A DNA stretch of 64,000 bases, from NCBI RefSeq assembly GCF_003660105.1, contig NZ_CP032823.1, forward strand, positions 1,054,001 through 1,118,000. Direction: 5' to 3'. Positions within the stretch are counted from its first letter, which is position 1; every line of letters starts with the position of its first letter. The DNA is from Aliarcobacter cryaerophilus ATCC 43158 (GTDB taxonomy: Bacteria; Campylobacterota; Campylobacteria; Campylobacterales; Arcobacteraceae). Below the pieces are notes generated by a model. The model had not been told where the DNA came from, did not search any database, and saw nothing but the letters and a program-made list of their open reading frames with translations. The translations under genes were made by a program, and so were the position numbers. Shown here piece after piece: positions 34,747 through 43,904 of this stretch.

Positions 34747-36048
34747 ATGCTAAGATTTGCACCAAGCCCAACAGGAGATATGCATATAGGAAATTTGCGA
34801 GTTGCAATTTTCAACTATATTGTATCAAAACAGTTAAATGAAGGGCTTATTATAAGAATTGAAGATACAGATAAAGAGAGAAATATTGAAGGAAAAGATA
34901 AAGAGATTTTAGAGATTTTAAATCTTTTCTCTATTGAATACCAAAGTGTTTTTTATCAAAGTGAAAATCTAAAGTATCATCAAAAAATAGCTCTTCAGCT
35001 TCTTACTCAAAAAAAAGCATTTGCTTGTTTTTGTAGTGATGATAAGCTTCTTGAGCTAAAAGAAGAGAGTATAAAAAAAGGCATTGCTTTTAGATATGAC
35101 GGTTTTTGTGAAACTCTAAGTGATGAAACTGTTTTAAATACAAATGCACCTTTTACAGTAAGACTTAAAAAGCCAGAACATAATATAAAATTTACTGATT
35201 TACTAAAAGGTGATTTTGATTATGCTCCTTTTGATGTTGATAGTTTTATTATTTTACGACAAGATAAAACTCCAACATATAACTATGCTTGTAGTGTTGA
35301 TGATATGCTAATGGATATATCTATGGTAATCAGAGGAGAAGATCATGTTTCAAATACTCCAAAGCAGATACATATAAGAGAGAGTTTAGGGTATGAAAAA
35401 GAGATAAAATATGTTCATCTACCAATTATTTTAAATGCACAAACTGGTAAAAAAATGAGTAAAAGAGATGATGCAAGTAGTGTAAAATGGCTAATTGATG
35501 AAGGATTTCTACCAAGCGCTATTGCAAACTATCTCGTACTTATGGGAAATAAAACTCCAACAGAGATTTTTACTCTAGAAGAGGCAATTTCATGGTTTAA
35601 AATAGAAAATGTTTCAAAAAGTGGAGCAAAGTTTGATATTGATAAATTAAGATTTATAAATAGAAAACATATAGAACTACTAGATGAAATGAGACTATCA
35701 AAAATTTTAGGATTTGCTGATAATGATATTGGAAAATTAGCAAAACTATACTTAGAAGAGGCAAGTACACTAAATGATATAAAAGCAAAACTAAATAATA
35801 TTTTTACTCACAAATCTACACTTGAAGGTTTTGAACAAGAGAGTAAAAATATTAAAGAGGCTTTAAAAATTGCACCATACTTTGAAAATTATGATGATTT
35901 GAAAGATTATGTTGTAGAAAAAACAGGACTTAAGGGTAAAAATCTATTTAAACCATTAAGATATATTCTTACAGGTGTTGAAAATGGACCAAATTTAACA
36001 GATATTTATCCATTTATTAAAAACTATATTGGGGAGATTACAAAATGA
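34747..36048 (+). CDS. gltX: Glutamyl-tRNA synthetase
   Basis: 433 residues. Class I motifs: [21 protein letters not shown] (HIGH box as HIGN) and [35 protein letters not shown] are GlnRS/GluRS blocks. Campylobacterota usually carry two GltX proteins, one specialised for tRNA(Gln) before amidation by GatCAB. Gene order gltX-yggT-slt equals the C. jejuni locus, which I recall as gltX1. Short C-terminal anticodon domain is typical for these paralogs. Confidence 0.93.
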   Translation: MLRFAPSPTGDMHIGNLRVAIFNYIVSKQLNEGLIIRIEDTDKERNIEGKDKEILEILNLFSIEYQSVFYQSENLKYHQKIALQLLTQKKAFACFCSDDKLLELKEESIKKGIAFRYDGFCETLSDETVLNTNAPFTVRLKKPEHNIKFTDLLKGDFDYAPFDVDSFIILRQDKTPTYNYACSVDDMLMDISMVIRGEDHVSNTPKQIHIRESLGYEKEIKYVHLPIILNAQTGKKMSKRDDASSVKWLIDEGFLPSAIANYLVLMGNKTPTEIFTLEEAISWFKIENVSKSGAKFDIDKLRFINRKHIELLDEMRLSKILGFADNDIGKLAKLYLEEASTLNDIKAKLNNIFTHKSTLEGFEQESKNIKEALKIAPYFENYDDLKDYVVEKTGLKGKNLFKPLRYILTGVENGPNLTDIYPFIKNYIGEITK

Positions 36049-36317
36049 TAGATGCACTTCTTAGCTCATTTTTAACTATTTTTTTCACTGTTATTTTTCT
36101 TTACAAGTGGATTGTTATTATTTCAGCACTTTTAACTTGGGTTAGACCAGATCCATATAATCCAATTGTTCAAATGCTTTATAGATTAACAGAGCCTGTT
36201 TATGCAAAAATGAGGCAATATATTCCAACAACTTTTGGAGGAATGGATTTAGCTCCACTTATTTTGATTTTTGCTCTTATATTTTTAGAGACATTTTTAC
36301 AAAAAGTTCTTTTATAG
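36045..36317 (+). CDS. YggT family membrane protein
   Basis: 90 residues with two membrane segments (about 7-27 and 65-88) separated by [20 protein letters not shown], the YggT signature. Function is not firmly known; members are linked with osmotic tolerance and cell division in other bacteria. Start overlaps gltX stop by 4 nt (ATGA), so it is coupled to it and precedes slt. Confidence 0.88.
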   Translation: MIDALLSSFLTIFFTVIFLYKWIVIISALLTWVRPDPYNPIVQMLYRLTEPVYAKMRQYIPTTFGGMDLAPLILIFALIFLETFLQKVLL

Positions 36318-36322
36318 AAATT

Positions 36323-37984
36323 ATGTTAAAAATATTTAAGTTTTCTCTTTTATTTACGCTTAGTCTAAATCTTTTTGCAAATAGTATAAATACTGATTTT
36401 ATGCAAAAAGATTTTAAAATAACTTTTGAATGGCTTGCAGAAAAGCCAAAATCAAGTGCTAAAGATTTTTTTATATTACAATATCTTCAAGATGAAGAGT
36501 TAAGTTATGAAAATGCAAAAAAAGCTTACGATATGAGAAATGGTAGAAATGCTCTTCTTGATAAAACTTTTAAACAAAAATTTAATGAAAAAATATCTCC
36601 AGAAGATAGGTTTTGTTATAACGCTTCTATTTTAGAGCTTAAAAGTAGCGATTCAAGATGTATTGCTCTTGGTTTAGCATCACTTAAAAAAGCATCTGAT
36701 TTATCAAAAGATGATCTTGCTTTTTTTATATCAAAACTAGATACTTACCCTACTTTAAAAAATAATCTTATGCTTATATCTTCAAATGATATTTTCAAAA
36801 AGCTTATAACTAGCTCTAGCGATAAATTTTTGGAAATTTTTTTTGAAGTTAGTGATTCATATAGATATAAATACTTAAATCACTATATAAATCCAACTTT
36901 TTTGCATAAAATTGCTATACATAAAGATTTTGAAAAATTTCTAAGAACAGCTGTATATGATAAAAAATTAAATAATATACAAAAATCTCTTGACAATCTA
37001 AAAACTGAAAAGATGCTAACAACAAATCTTCAATTTTTATTAGGTATAAATGCTGTAAATAATCGTAAATTAGAAAGTGCAAAGCAGTTTTTTGAAAACT
37101 CGTATGATATAGCACTTTTAAGAGGAGATAAAGATAGAGCAATCTTTTGGCTATATTTACTATCAAAAAATACTCTTTATCTTGAAGAATTAGCAAAAAG
37201 CTTTGAAGCAAATATATACTCTTTATATGCAAAGGAGCTTTTAAATATAGTTCCAGATAATCTAGTTTTCAAAATAGATATGCAGATGAAACCTAGTTCT
37301 TATGATATTTATGATGCTTTTAGCTGGTTAGAAGTTACAGAAGATAGCAAAAAAAGTTTAGATGATGCAAAGATGGAAAAATACTCAAATCTTTTTACTC
37401 AAAAAAATATGGAACCACATTTAGCTTTTATTCTCGAAAGATATAATAGATTTAGAAATCAATATTTTATAACTCCTTATGAAGATTTATTAGAAAATTA
37501 TGGAATATATAAAAAAGTTTTAATCTACTCTATTGCAAAACAAGAAAGTCGATTCATTCCATCTTCAATCTCATTTTCAAGTGCTATGGGAATAATGCAA
37601 ATCATGCCATTTTTATCAAAAGATATCGCAAGTAAGTTAGGTGATGATTACAATATTTATGATCAATTTTTACCTGAAAAAAATATACAATATGCAAGTT
37701 TTCATCTTGACTCATTAATTAAACAATTTGATAGTAATCCTCTTTTTATAGCATATGCTTATAACGGTGGAGCTGGATATGCTAGAAGTCAATTGCAAAA
37801 AGGTTTGTTTAAAGATAAATCAGAGTTTGAACCATTTTTAAGTATGGAAATGATTTCATATAACGAAACAAGAGAGTATGGAAAAAAAGTTTTAGCTAAT
37901 TTTTATATATATAACAACTATTTAAATAGCGAGAATAAAATCTCACTATCTTCTATTTTTCAAAATTTAGTGTGGCATCACTAG
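36323..37984 (+). CDS. slt: Soluble lytic murein transglycosylase
   Basis: 553 residues. Signal peptide 1-19 (SLLFTLSLNLFANS). Long helical superhelix (about 30-380) typical of Slt70, then a C-terminal SLT domain with catalytic E408 in AKQESRFIPSS, SAMGIMQIMPF and AYNGGAGYARSQL. It cleaves glycan strands to 1,6-anhydro-muropeptides during growth. Last 32 nt overlap a convergent lipoprotein gene. Confidence 0.9.
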   Translation: MLKIFKFSLLFTLSLNLFANSINTDFMQKDFKITFEWLAEKPKSSAKDFFILQYLQDEELSYENAKKAYDMRNGRNALLDKTFKQKFNEKISPEDRFCYNASILELKSSDSRCIALGLASLKKASDLSKDDLAFFISKLDTYPTLKNNLMLISSNDIFKKLITSSSDKFLEIFFEVSDSYRYKYLNHYINPTFLHKIAIHKDFEKFLRTAVYDKKLNNIQKSLDNLKTEKMLTTNLQFLLGINAVNNRKLESAKQFFENSYDIALLRGDKDRAIFWLYLLSKNTLYLEELAKSFEANIYSLYAKELLNIVPDNLVFKIDMQMKPSSYDIYDAFSWLEVTEDSKKSLDDAKMEKYSNLFTQKNMEPHLAFILERYNRFRNQYFITPYEDLLENYGIYKKVLIYSIAKQESRFIPSSISFSSAMGIMQIMPFLSKDIASKLGDDYNIYDQFLPEKNIQYASFHLDSLIKQFDSNPLFIAYAYNGGAGYARSQLQKGLFKDKSEFEPFLSMEMISYNETREYGKKVLANFYIYNNYLNSENKISLSSIFQNLVWHH

Positions 37985-38432
37985 ATTTTGGTTTTAAAGC
38001 AATATTTAAATTTTGTACTAACTCTTGATTATTAAATTTTACTAAATAGTAGTTTCCCCAGAAGTTTCTAAGCATCATATCTTCATATTTTTTATCATCT
38101 CTATCTAATTTTTCAATAGAAGTTGGAGTTTTCCCATTTAAAAGAAGTTCATATCCATTTTTAGCAAAATCTATCTGCTCTTCTAGATTTGGAAAATAGA
38201 TATAAACCAAAAAATTCTCTTCTTTTTGGCTTATTTTTGGATCAAATTTATTTAAGTATGTTGCCATAAATGTAACTTCTACAGCATCATTTTTTATAAT
38301 ATCAGCTTTTTTTGTATTTCTAACTGCATTTGTCTCAATATCACCTTTATCAAAATATCTAAATGCACTATTTTTTGGTGTACAAGATACAAACAAAAGT
38401 GAAATAGCGATTAAGAATAAACCTTTTTTCAT
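37953..38432 (-). CDS. Putative lipoprotein of unknown function (159 aa)
   Basis: Signal peptide with lipobox LLFVSC at residue 17, so a lipid-anchored envelope protein. The mature part contains mixed strands and helices (VEVTFMATYLNKFDP, FLVYIYFPNLEEQI, MMLRNFWGNYYLVKFNN). A similar short lipoprotein sits between slt and mobB in Campylobacter as I recall. AGGAG ribosome binding site. It is convergent with slt and diverges from mobB. I do not recognise a function. Confidence 0.75.
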   Translation of the reverse strand: MKKGLFLIAISLLFVSCTPKNSAFRYFDKGDIETNAVRNTKKADIIKNDAVEVTFMATYLNKFDPKISQKEENFLVYIYFPNLEEQIDFAKNGYELLLNGKTPTSIEKLDRDDKKYEDMMLRNFWGNYYLVKFNNQELVQNLNIALKPKSSDATLNFEK

Positions 38433-38520
38433 AGAAACTCCTCATATATAAGGTAAAGATTATACAAAAACTACACTTTAAAATATATTTTTACATAAAT
38501 AGAGTTTAACAATTCTTTGG

Positions 38521-38527
38521 ATAAAAT
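38521..38527 (+). promoter_or_regulatory. -10 box of mobB, abutting the start codon
   Basis: ATAAAAT in TTTGGATAAAAT, then CCGAACT, then ATG at 38535. The same TTGGATAAA pattern occurs upstream of pckA and of the ABC-F gene. With 7 nt between box and ATG, and no Shine-Dalgarno sequence, the mRNA may be leaderless. Confidence 0.5.
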
Positions 38528-38534
38528 CCGAACT

Positions 38535-39032
38535 ATGAATAAAAAAAAATTAATAGTAGCATTTTCAGGACCATCAAATAGTGGTAAAACAACAGTAATT
38601 GTAAAAGTTGCAAGTATTTTACAAGATAACAAATTCAAAGTATGTATAATAAAACATGATCCAAAAGATAAAGCAATGTTTGATAGAGAAGGAAAAGATT
38701 CTTTTAAATTCTCACAAACAGGAGCTGATGTTGCAGTTGTAAGCCCTAATAAAACAACTATATTTAAAAAAGATACTTCAACTATTGATGAGTTAATATC
38801 TATTTTTGATGATTTTGATTATCTACTAGTTGAAGGACTTAAAACTTTGGAACTTCCTAGAATTTCTATTTTTAGAAATAAGCTAGACGATAGCTATTTT
38901 GAGCTTTCAAATGCTTTGGCTATTGATGATACTATAGATAAAAAAGATATTCCAAAAAGTCTTGATATTTTAGATTTAAATAACCCACTTGAAATTATAC
39001 AGTGGATAGATAAAAATGCAAAAAGGGTATAG
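38535..39032 (+). CDS. mobB: Molybdopterin-guanine dinucleotide biosynthesis protein MobB
   Basis: 165 residues from the ATG at 38535. P-loop GPSNSGKTT at residues 11-19, then KVCIIKHDPKDKAMFDREGKD with the conserved HD, SQTGADVAVVSP and LLVEGLKTLELP match MobB, a GTP-binding accessory that helps MobA add GMP to molybdopterin for enzymes of the DMSO-reductase family, such as the TorA-like protein here. A TTG six codons upstream is rejected because it belongs to the promoter sequence. Followed without gap by fbp. Confidence 0.88.
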   Translation: MNKKKLIVAFSGPSNSGKTTVIVKVASILQDNKFKVCIIKHDPKDKAMFDREGKDSFKFSQTGADVAVVSPNKTTIFKKDTSTIDELISIFDDFDYLLVEGLKTLELPRISIFRNKLDDSYFELSNALAIDDTIDKKDIPKSLDILDLNNPLEIIQWIDKNAKRV

Positions 39033-39875
39033 ATGCAAGAAATAATAAAAGCTATAGAGCAAGCAAGTATAAAAATAAAACACCTAATAGAAACAGGTGA
39101 TACTGGAAAATCTCAAAGTGAAAATAGCACAGGAGATACTCAACTTAAGTTAGATATTCAAAGTGATGAGATTATTGAAGAAATTTTTTCAAAACTTTCA
39201 AGTGTAAAAGCAATAGTTAGTGAAGAGCAAGATAGTATAAAAAATATAAATGAAAATGGTGAATATTTAATAGCTTATGATCCACTAGATGGTTCATCTT
39301 TGGTTGATGTAAACTTAAGTGTTGGTTCAATTTATGGAATATATAAAAATGAGTTCAATGCAAAAAATATAATAGCTTCTGTTTATGTAGTTTTTGGACC
39401 TAGAGTTGAGATGGTAATAACTACAAATGATGTAAAAATGTATAGACTTTTAAATGGTGAGTTTAAGTTTATTCAAAATATTAAACTCAACGAAAAAGGA
39501 AAACTTAATGCTCCAGGATCTACTCAAAACTGCTGGGCACCTTTTCATAAGAAACTAATCGATGATATTTTTAATGATGGTTATAGACTAAGATACAGCG
39601 GTGGAATGGTTCCTGATTTACACCAAATTTTACTAAAAGGTGGTGGACTTTTCTCTTATCCAGGAACTACTGATAGACCAAAAGGAAAATTAAGACAACT
39701 TTTTGAAGTTTTTCCATTTGCTTTAGCTTTTGAAAAAGCTGGTGGTGGTGCGATAGATGGACAAAAAAGAGTTTTAGAAGTAGCTACGACTCATATTCAC
39801 GATACAACTGCTTGTTTCTTTGGCTCAAATGTTGAAATAAATAGAGTTTTGGAAGTTTATAGTAAAAATGTCTAA
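39033..39875 (+). CDS. fbp: Fructose-1,6-bisphosphatase, class I
   Basis: 280 residues. Metal-binding DPLDGSS in [14 protein letters not shown], upstream SEEQD, and [13 protein letters not shown] with the substrate Lys region [12 protein letters not shown]. Gluconeogenic; fits with PckA in this window and the usual lack of complete glycolysis in this group. Starts directly after the mobB stop; the final 8 nt overlap the next gene. Confidence 0.94.
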   Translation: MQEIIKAIEQASIKIKHLIETGDTGKSQSENSTGDTQLKLDIQSDEIIEEIFSKLSSVKAIVSEEQDSIKNINENGEYLIAYDPLDGSSLVDVNLSVGSIYGIYKNEFNAKNIIASVYVVFGPRVEMVITTNDVKMYRLLNGEFKFIQNIKLNEKGKLNAPGSTQNCWAPFHKKLIDDIFNDGYRLRYSGGMVPDLHQILLKGGGLFSYPGTTDRPKGKLRQLFEVFPFALAFEKAGGGAIDGQKRVLEVATTHIHDTTACFFGSNVEINRVLEVYSKNV

Positions 39876-40071
39876 TGAAAATAAAAGTTTAGACAAATGG
39901 GAAGAGAAGCTTGAAGATATTTTAAAAGATCTAAACTCTTGCCAAAACTCAAAAAATCTAAACTCTTGTAAACCTTGTAGTGAATTTTTTGAGTGTGTTT
40001 TAAGAAAAAGATATGTTATAACTGTTTATGAGTCAATGAATAAAGGCTCAAGCGGTGGATTTGAATTTTAA
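39868..40071 (+). CDS. Small cysteine-containing conserved protein (67 aa)
   Basis: Begins [22 protein letters not shown], then four Cys: [25 protein letters not shown]. The CxxC-x5-C spacing and [14 protein letters not shown] tail recur in a protein I recall at the same place (between fbp and metG) in Campylobacter. Possibly metal binding; function unknown. Overlaps fbp by 8 nt and lies 16 nt before metG. Confidence 0.75.
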   Translation: MSNENKSLDKWEEKLEDILKDLNSCQNSKNLNSCKPCSEFFECVLRKRYVITVYESMNKGSSGGFEF

Positions 40072-40087
40072 GAAAAAAAGGTAGAAA

Positions 40088-42055
40088 ATGCAAAACTCTT
40101 GTAAAAATGTTTATATAACAACTCCAATTTATTATGTAAATGATGTAGCACATATAGGTCATGCTTACACAACAATAATAGCTGATATGCTAGCAAGATA
40201 CTCAAGATTGATTGGACATAATACATATTTATTAACAGGAACTGACGAACACGGACAAAAAATTGCTCAAAGCGCAGAAGCTAGAGGAAAAACTCCAAAA
40301 GAGTATGCAGATGAAATTTCTGGCAAATTTAGAGCGCTTTGGGATGATTTTGATATAACTTACGATAAATTCATTAGAACAACAGATGAAGAACATAAAA
40401 CTGGCGTTCAACAAGCATTTTTAAAAATGTATCAAAATCAAGATATTTATAAAGGGGAGTATGAAGGTTTTTACTGTGTTCCTTGTGAGACTTTTTTTCC
40501 TGAAACTCAACTAATTGATGAGCAGTTCTGTCCAGAGTGTGGAAGAGCTACAATAGTTGTAAAAGAAGAGAGTTACTTTTTTAAGTTATCAAAATATGAG
40601 GATAAACTTTTAAAATGGTATGAAGAAAATCCTGATTGTATCTTGCCAAGAGCTAAGAAAAATGAGATTGTTAACTTTGTAAAAAATGGATTAAAAGATT
40701 TATCAATATCTAGAACTTCTTTTGATTGGGGAGTTAAACTACCAACAGAGTTAAATGAGCCAAAACATGTTATGTATGTTTGGCTTGATGCTTTATTAAA
40801 CTACACAACAGCTTTAGGATATGGAACTGATGAAAAAAATATGAACTTTTGGCCAGCAAATATCCATTTAGTTGGAAAAGACATTTTAAGATTCCATGCA
40901 ATTTATTGGCCAGCATTTTTAATGAGTTTAAATTTACCTTTACCAAAACATATAGCAGCTCATGGTTGGTGGACTAGAGATGGTGAAAAAATGAGTAAAT
41001 CAAAAGGAAATGTAGTAAATCCAAAAGAGGTAGCTGATGCTTATGGATTAGATGCATTTAGATACTTTCTTTTAAGAGAAGTTCCTTTTGGACAAGATGG
41101 AGATTTTTCACAAAAAGCACTATTAGATAGAATAAACTCTGATTTAGGAAATGATTTAGGAAATTTACTAAATCGAATTATAGGAATGAGTGGTAAATAT
41201 TTTGACTTTAGTGTAAGCTCAAAAGATGTTCTTAAGTTTCATAAAAAAGAGCTTGATGAAGTAAACAATATTATATCAATACTAGAAAACTATATTTACA
41301 ATATGCAAATAAACAGATATCTAGAAGAGATTTGGAAAATCTTAACTATTGGGAATAAAGCTATAAATGATTATGAACCATGGAATTTAATAAAAGATGA
41401 AAAAAATGATGAAGCTATGGCTTTAGTTGCCCTAATTACAAATATTATGGCAAAAGTAGCCCTACTTCTTGATAGTGTAATGCCACATAAAATAAAAGAT
41501 ATTGCAACTTGTTTAGGTATTGAAATATCAACTCAAAATTATAATAAATTAATATTAGATAAAGAGCTTTTAAATGATGTGAAAATAACAAAAATAGATG
41601 CTTTATTTCCAAGAGTTGAGGATATTTTACTAGCTCAACCAGATGTTTCAGATATTACAGTTTTACAAAAAGATGAAAGCAAATATGAAGCAAAAGATGA
41701 GCCTGAAGCTCTTGATTTAGGAGATTTAAATCTTATAACTATTGATAGATTTTTTGAAACAACTATTAAAGTTGGAACTATTATAGAAGCTGTTGAAGTT
41801 CCAAAATCTTCAAAACTTCTAAAACTTCAAGTTGATTTAGGAGAAAATCGCCCAAGACAAGTTGTTGCAGGAATAAAAGAATTTTATAGTGCATCTGAAC
41901 TTGTTGGAACTCAAGCTTGTGTTGTTGCAAACTTAAAACCTGCAAAACTAATGGGTCTTTTAAGTGAAGGAATGCTTTTAGCAGCAAAAGATGAAAATGG
42001 ATTAAGCCTAATAAGACCTGAAAAACCTAAAAAAATTGGTACAAAAATAAGCTAG
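40088..42055 (+). CDS. metG: Methionyl-tRNA synthetase
   Basis: 655 residues. Class I: ITTPIYYVNDVAHIGHAYT (HIGH box), zinc knuckle CVPCETFFPETQLIDEQFCPEC, KMSKSKGNVV, and a C-terminal OB domain (about 550-655; TTIKVGTIIEAVEVPKSSKL and VVAGIKEFY) that binds tRNA and dimerises, as in Trbp111. Charges tRNA(Met). AAAAAAAGG ribosome binding site; last base shared with the next gene's GTG. Confidence 0.96.
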   Translation: MQNSCKNVYITTPIYYVNDVAHIGHAYTTIIADMLARYSRLIGHNTYLLTGTDEHGQKIAQSAEARGKTPKEYADEISGKFRALWDDFDITYDKFIRTTDEEHKTGVQQAFLKMYQNQDIYKGEYEGFYCVPCETFFPETQLIDEQFCPECGRATIVVKEESYFFKLSKYEDKLLKWYEENPDCILPRAKKNEIVNFVKNGLKDLSISRTSFDWGVKLPTELNEPKHVMYVWLDALLNYTTALGYGTDEKNMNFWPANIHLVGKDILRFHAIYWPAFLMSLNLPLPKHIAAHGWWTRDGEKMSKSKGNVVNPKEVADAYGLDAFRYFLLREVPFGQDGDFSQKALLDRINSDLGNDLGNLLNRIIGMSGKYFDFSVSSKDVLKFHKKELDEVNNIISILENYIYNMQINRYLEEIWKILTIGNKAINDYEPWNLIKDEKNDEAMALVALITNIMAKVALLLDSVMPHKIKDIATCLGIEISTQNYNKLILDKELLNDVKITKIDALFPRVEDILLAQPDVSDITVLQKDESKYEAKDEPEALDLGDLNLITIDRFFETTIKVGTIIEAVEVPKSSKLLKLQVDLGENRPRQVVAGIKEFYSASELVGTQACVVANLKPAKLMGLLSEGMLLAAKDENGLSLIRPEKPKKIGTKIS

Positions 42056-43053
42056 TGAAAATCTCTTCAATAGTTGATATCGTTGATGGAGAACTTCTAA
42101 ACTCTCCATCTATCTCTTTTATAAACAATATAAGCAGTGATGCAAAAAAAGTAAAAACTTCTGATATGTTTATTGCAAAAAATATTGATGATTTGCAAAT
42201 AGCTATAACAAATGGAGCTTATGCAGTTATTTTTGAAAAAGATTTTAAAGTTATTGATAATGAAGTTGCTTTTATAAAAGTAAAAAATCTAGAATTAGCT
42301 TTAGTAAAAATAGTTAGATATAAGCTATCTATTTTACAAATCGAATCTTATTTTTGTAATGATGAAACTTTTGATATGTTGAAGTTATATCAAAATAATC
42401 ACACAAAACCTATTTTTCTAATCTCAAAAAATATAGAAAAAATCTTTAAGTTTCTTGATGATATCAAAAATGGAGATATTTTAATCTCAAAAAATCAAAA
42501 TCTTTTAGATATTATCTATCCAAATAGTAAAAAGTTTGAAAAAAAAATAGATCAAAAAAATATAAAAAATCTAATAAAACACTCTCTTTTTGAACTGAGT
42601 TTTTCATATAAAGATATATATTTCTCAAAATTAAGATTATCAAAAATATATTTAAGTAGTTTTTTAAATATTTATGATTTTTTTAAAGGAAATATTGATA
42701 TTTCAAAATTAAAACTATACTCAAACTTTAAAGCAATATTTATTGATAAAAATTTCGAACCAATAGAGAGTGGGAAAAGTGATAGTTTTATAATTTGTCA
42801 AACAAATAAAAATTTAATCCCTCTAGAAATTGAATATCTAAAACATGAATTTAAATATGCAAAAACTATATTTGTTTCAAAATATAAAATATCTTTTTTA
42901 GATGAAAAAGAACAAATAATTATACAAAATATAGAAGATCTTAAAAATATTTTAAAAAATTCAAATTTCAACTGTGCTTATTTAATAGGTTTTACAAATC
43001 AAGAGAGTTTTTATTTTCTACAAAACTCGCAAAAATTTCAAACTCTGTTTTAA
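42055..43053 (+). CDS. MurE/MurF N-terminal-like protein without ATP site
   Basis: 332 residues starting with GTG at 42055. Residues 1-90 resemble the N-terminal domain of Mur ligases MurE/MurF: ISSDAKKVKTSDMFIAK in place of DSRxVxxGDLFVA, then DDLQIAITNGAYAVIFEK and IKVKNLELALVKIVRYK. The remaining 240 residues lack the GxxGKT P-loop and other Mur motifs, so ligase activity is not expected. Lys/Asn-rich and diverging fast. It follows metG as in Campylobacter. Role unknown; possibly regulatory or structural in cell-wall synthesis. Convergent overlap of 4 nt with the next gene. Confidence 0.6.
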   Translation: MKISSIVDIVDGELLNSPSISFINNISSDAKKVKTSDMFIAKNIDDLQIAITNGAYAVIFEKDFKVIDNEVAFIKVKNLELALVKIVRYKLSILQIESYFCNDETFDMLKLYQNNHTKPIFLISKNIEKIFKFLDDIKNGDILISKNQNLLDIIYPNSKKFEKKIDQKNIKNLIKHSLFELSFSYKDIYFSKLRLSKIYLSSFLNIYDFFKGNIDISKLKLYSNFKAIFIDKNFEPIESGKSDSFIICQTNKNLIPLEIEYLKHEFKYAKTIFVSKYKISFLDEKEQIIIQNIEDLKNILKNSNFNCAYLIGFTNQESFYFLQNSQKFQTLF

Positions 43054-43706
43054 TATATTTTTCCAAACGAACTAATAACTTTTCCTAAAATATTTAGTTC
43101 GTCTTTTTTTAAAATCTGAACAGGATAATCTTTATTGTCAGAAATAATATCTAAAAATCCATCTACTCTTTTTTGTACTCTCTTTACAAAAAGTCCATGA
43201 TTTGTTGTAAATGCATATATTCCATCTCTACTTATATCATTTTTAGTTTTATCAACAAAAATTATATTGTTTGAGTTTAGTGTAGGCTCCATTGAATCAC
43301 CAACAACATTTATTGCATCTATATTTTTAAGATTTTCTTTGCCACCTAACATAGTTAAGAAACAATCAGGAAGCTCCAAACTTTCACAATAATCCTCACT
43401 ATCATAAGCACCTCCACCAGCACTTACATTTACAGTTGGATAATATTTTATCCAGTATCTATCCGTACTGTCTATTAAAGAGTTTGGATTTTGATTATAC
43501 AAAAGCCAATTTATAGAAATTTTTCTCTTTGCACAAAAATTTAAAATATTTGTATATGGAATTTTTCCTCTATTCTTCATTGTTGCAAAATTTGCTTGAG
43601 TTAAATCTAAAGCCTCTGCTAATTCTTTATCAAATACTTTTTTTGTCTTGCTATCAGTTTTTAAAATATTTTTTAACTTATCAAGAATATCATCAACTAT
43701 AAACAT
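43050..43706 (-). CDS. LexA/CI-type transcriptional regulator (HTH plus S24 peptidase)
   Basis: 218 residues. N-terminal helix-turn-helix of CI-repressor type: KELAEALDLTQANFATMKNRGKIPY at residues 28-52, then NILNFCAKRKISINWLLY. C-terminal S24 domain with an Ala-Gly cleavage site A96-G97 (NVSAGGGAY), Ser138 (VVGDSMEPTL) and Lys175 (LFVKRVQ), the catalytic pair. Such proteins repress genes until RecA-DNA filaments trigger self-cleavage; a phage origin is possible but no phage genes adjoin. AAGGATTAAA precedes the ATG. Divergent from pckA. Confidence 0.87.
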   Translation of the reverse strand: MFIVDDILDKLKNILKTDSKTKKVFDKELAEALDLTQANFATMKNRGKIPYTNILNFCAKRKISINWLLYNQNPNSLIDSTDRYWIKYYPTVNVSAGGGAYDSEDYCESLELPDCFLTMLGGKENLKNIDAINVVGDSMEPTLNSNNIIFVDKTKNDISRDGIYAFTTNHGLFVKRVQKRVDGFLDIISDNKDYPVQILKKDELNILGKVISSFGKIY

Positions 43707-43864
43707 TTTAATCCTTCTTTTGAATTATTTTTTAAATTATATTACATTTTGAAATATTTTTCAACTATTTTTTTGCTTTTTTTGATATTTTTTTATAAAA
43801 ATTAAGAAATATTTATTTTGTTATGAAAATTACTCATCTTTCAGAAAGTTTTATATTTTTTTGG

Positions 43865-43871
43865 ATAAAAT
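43865..43871 (+). promoter_or_regulatory. Probable -10 box for pckA
   Basis: ATAAAAT in TTTTTTTTGGATAAAAT, preceded by a T-rich stretch, 33 nt before the pckA ATG. The same TTGGATAAAAT core lies before mobB. Confidence 0.45.
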
Positions 43872-43904
43872 TTCGCATTAAAAATTAGAATAGGAATTTA
43901 AATT

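Noticed and set aside
43730-43870. T-rich stretch before pckA as a phase-variable tract
   Set aside because: Runs are short and interrupted and lie in a plain AT-rich promoter region.
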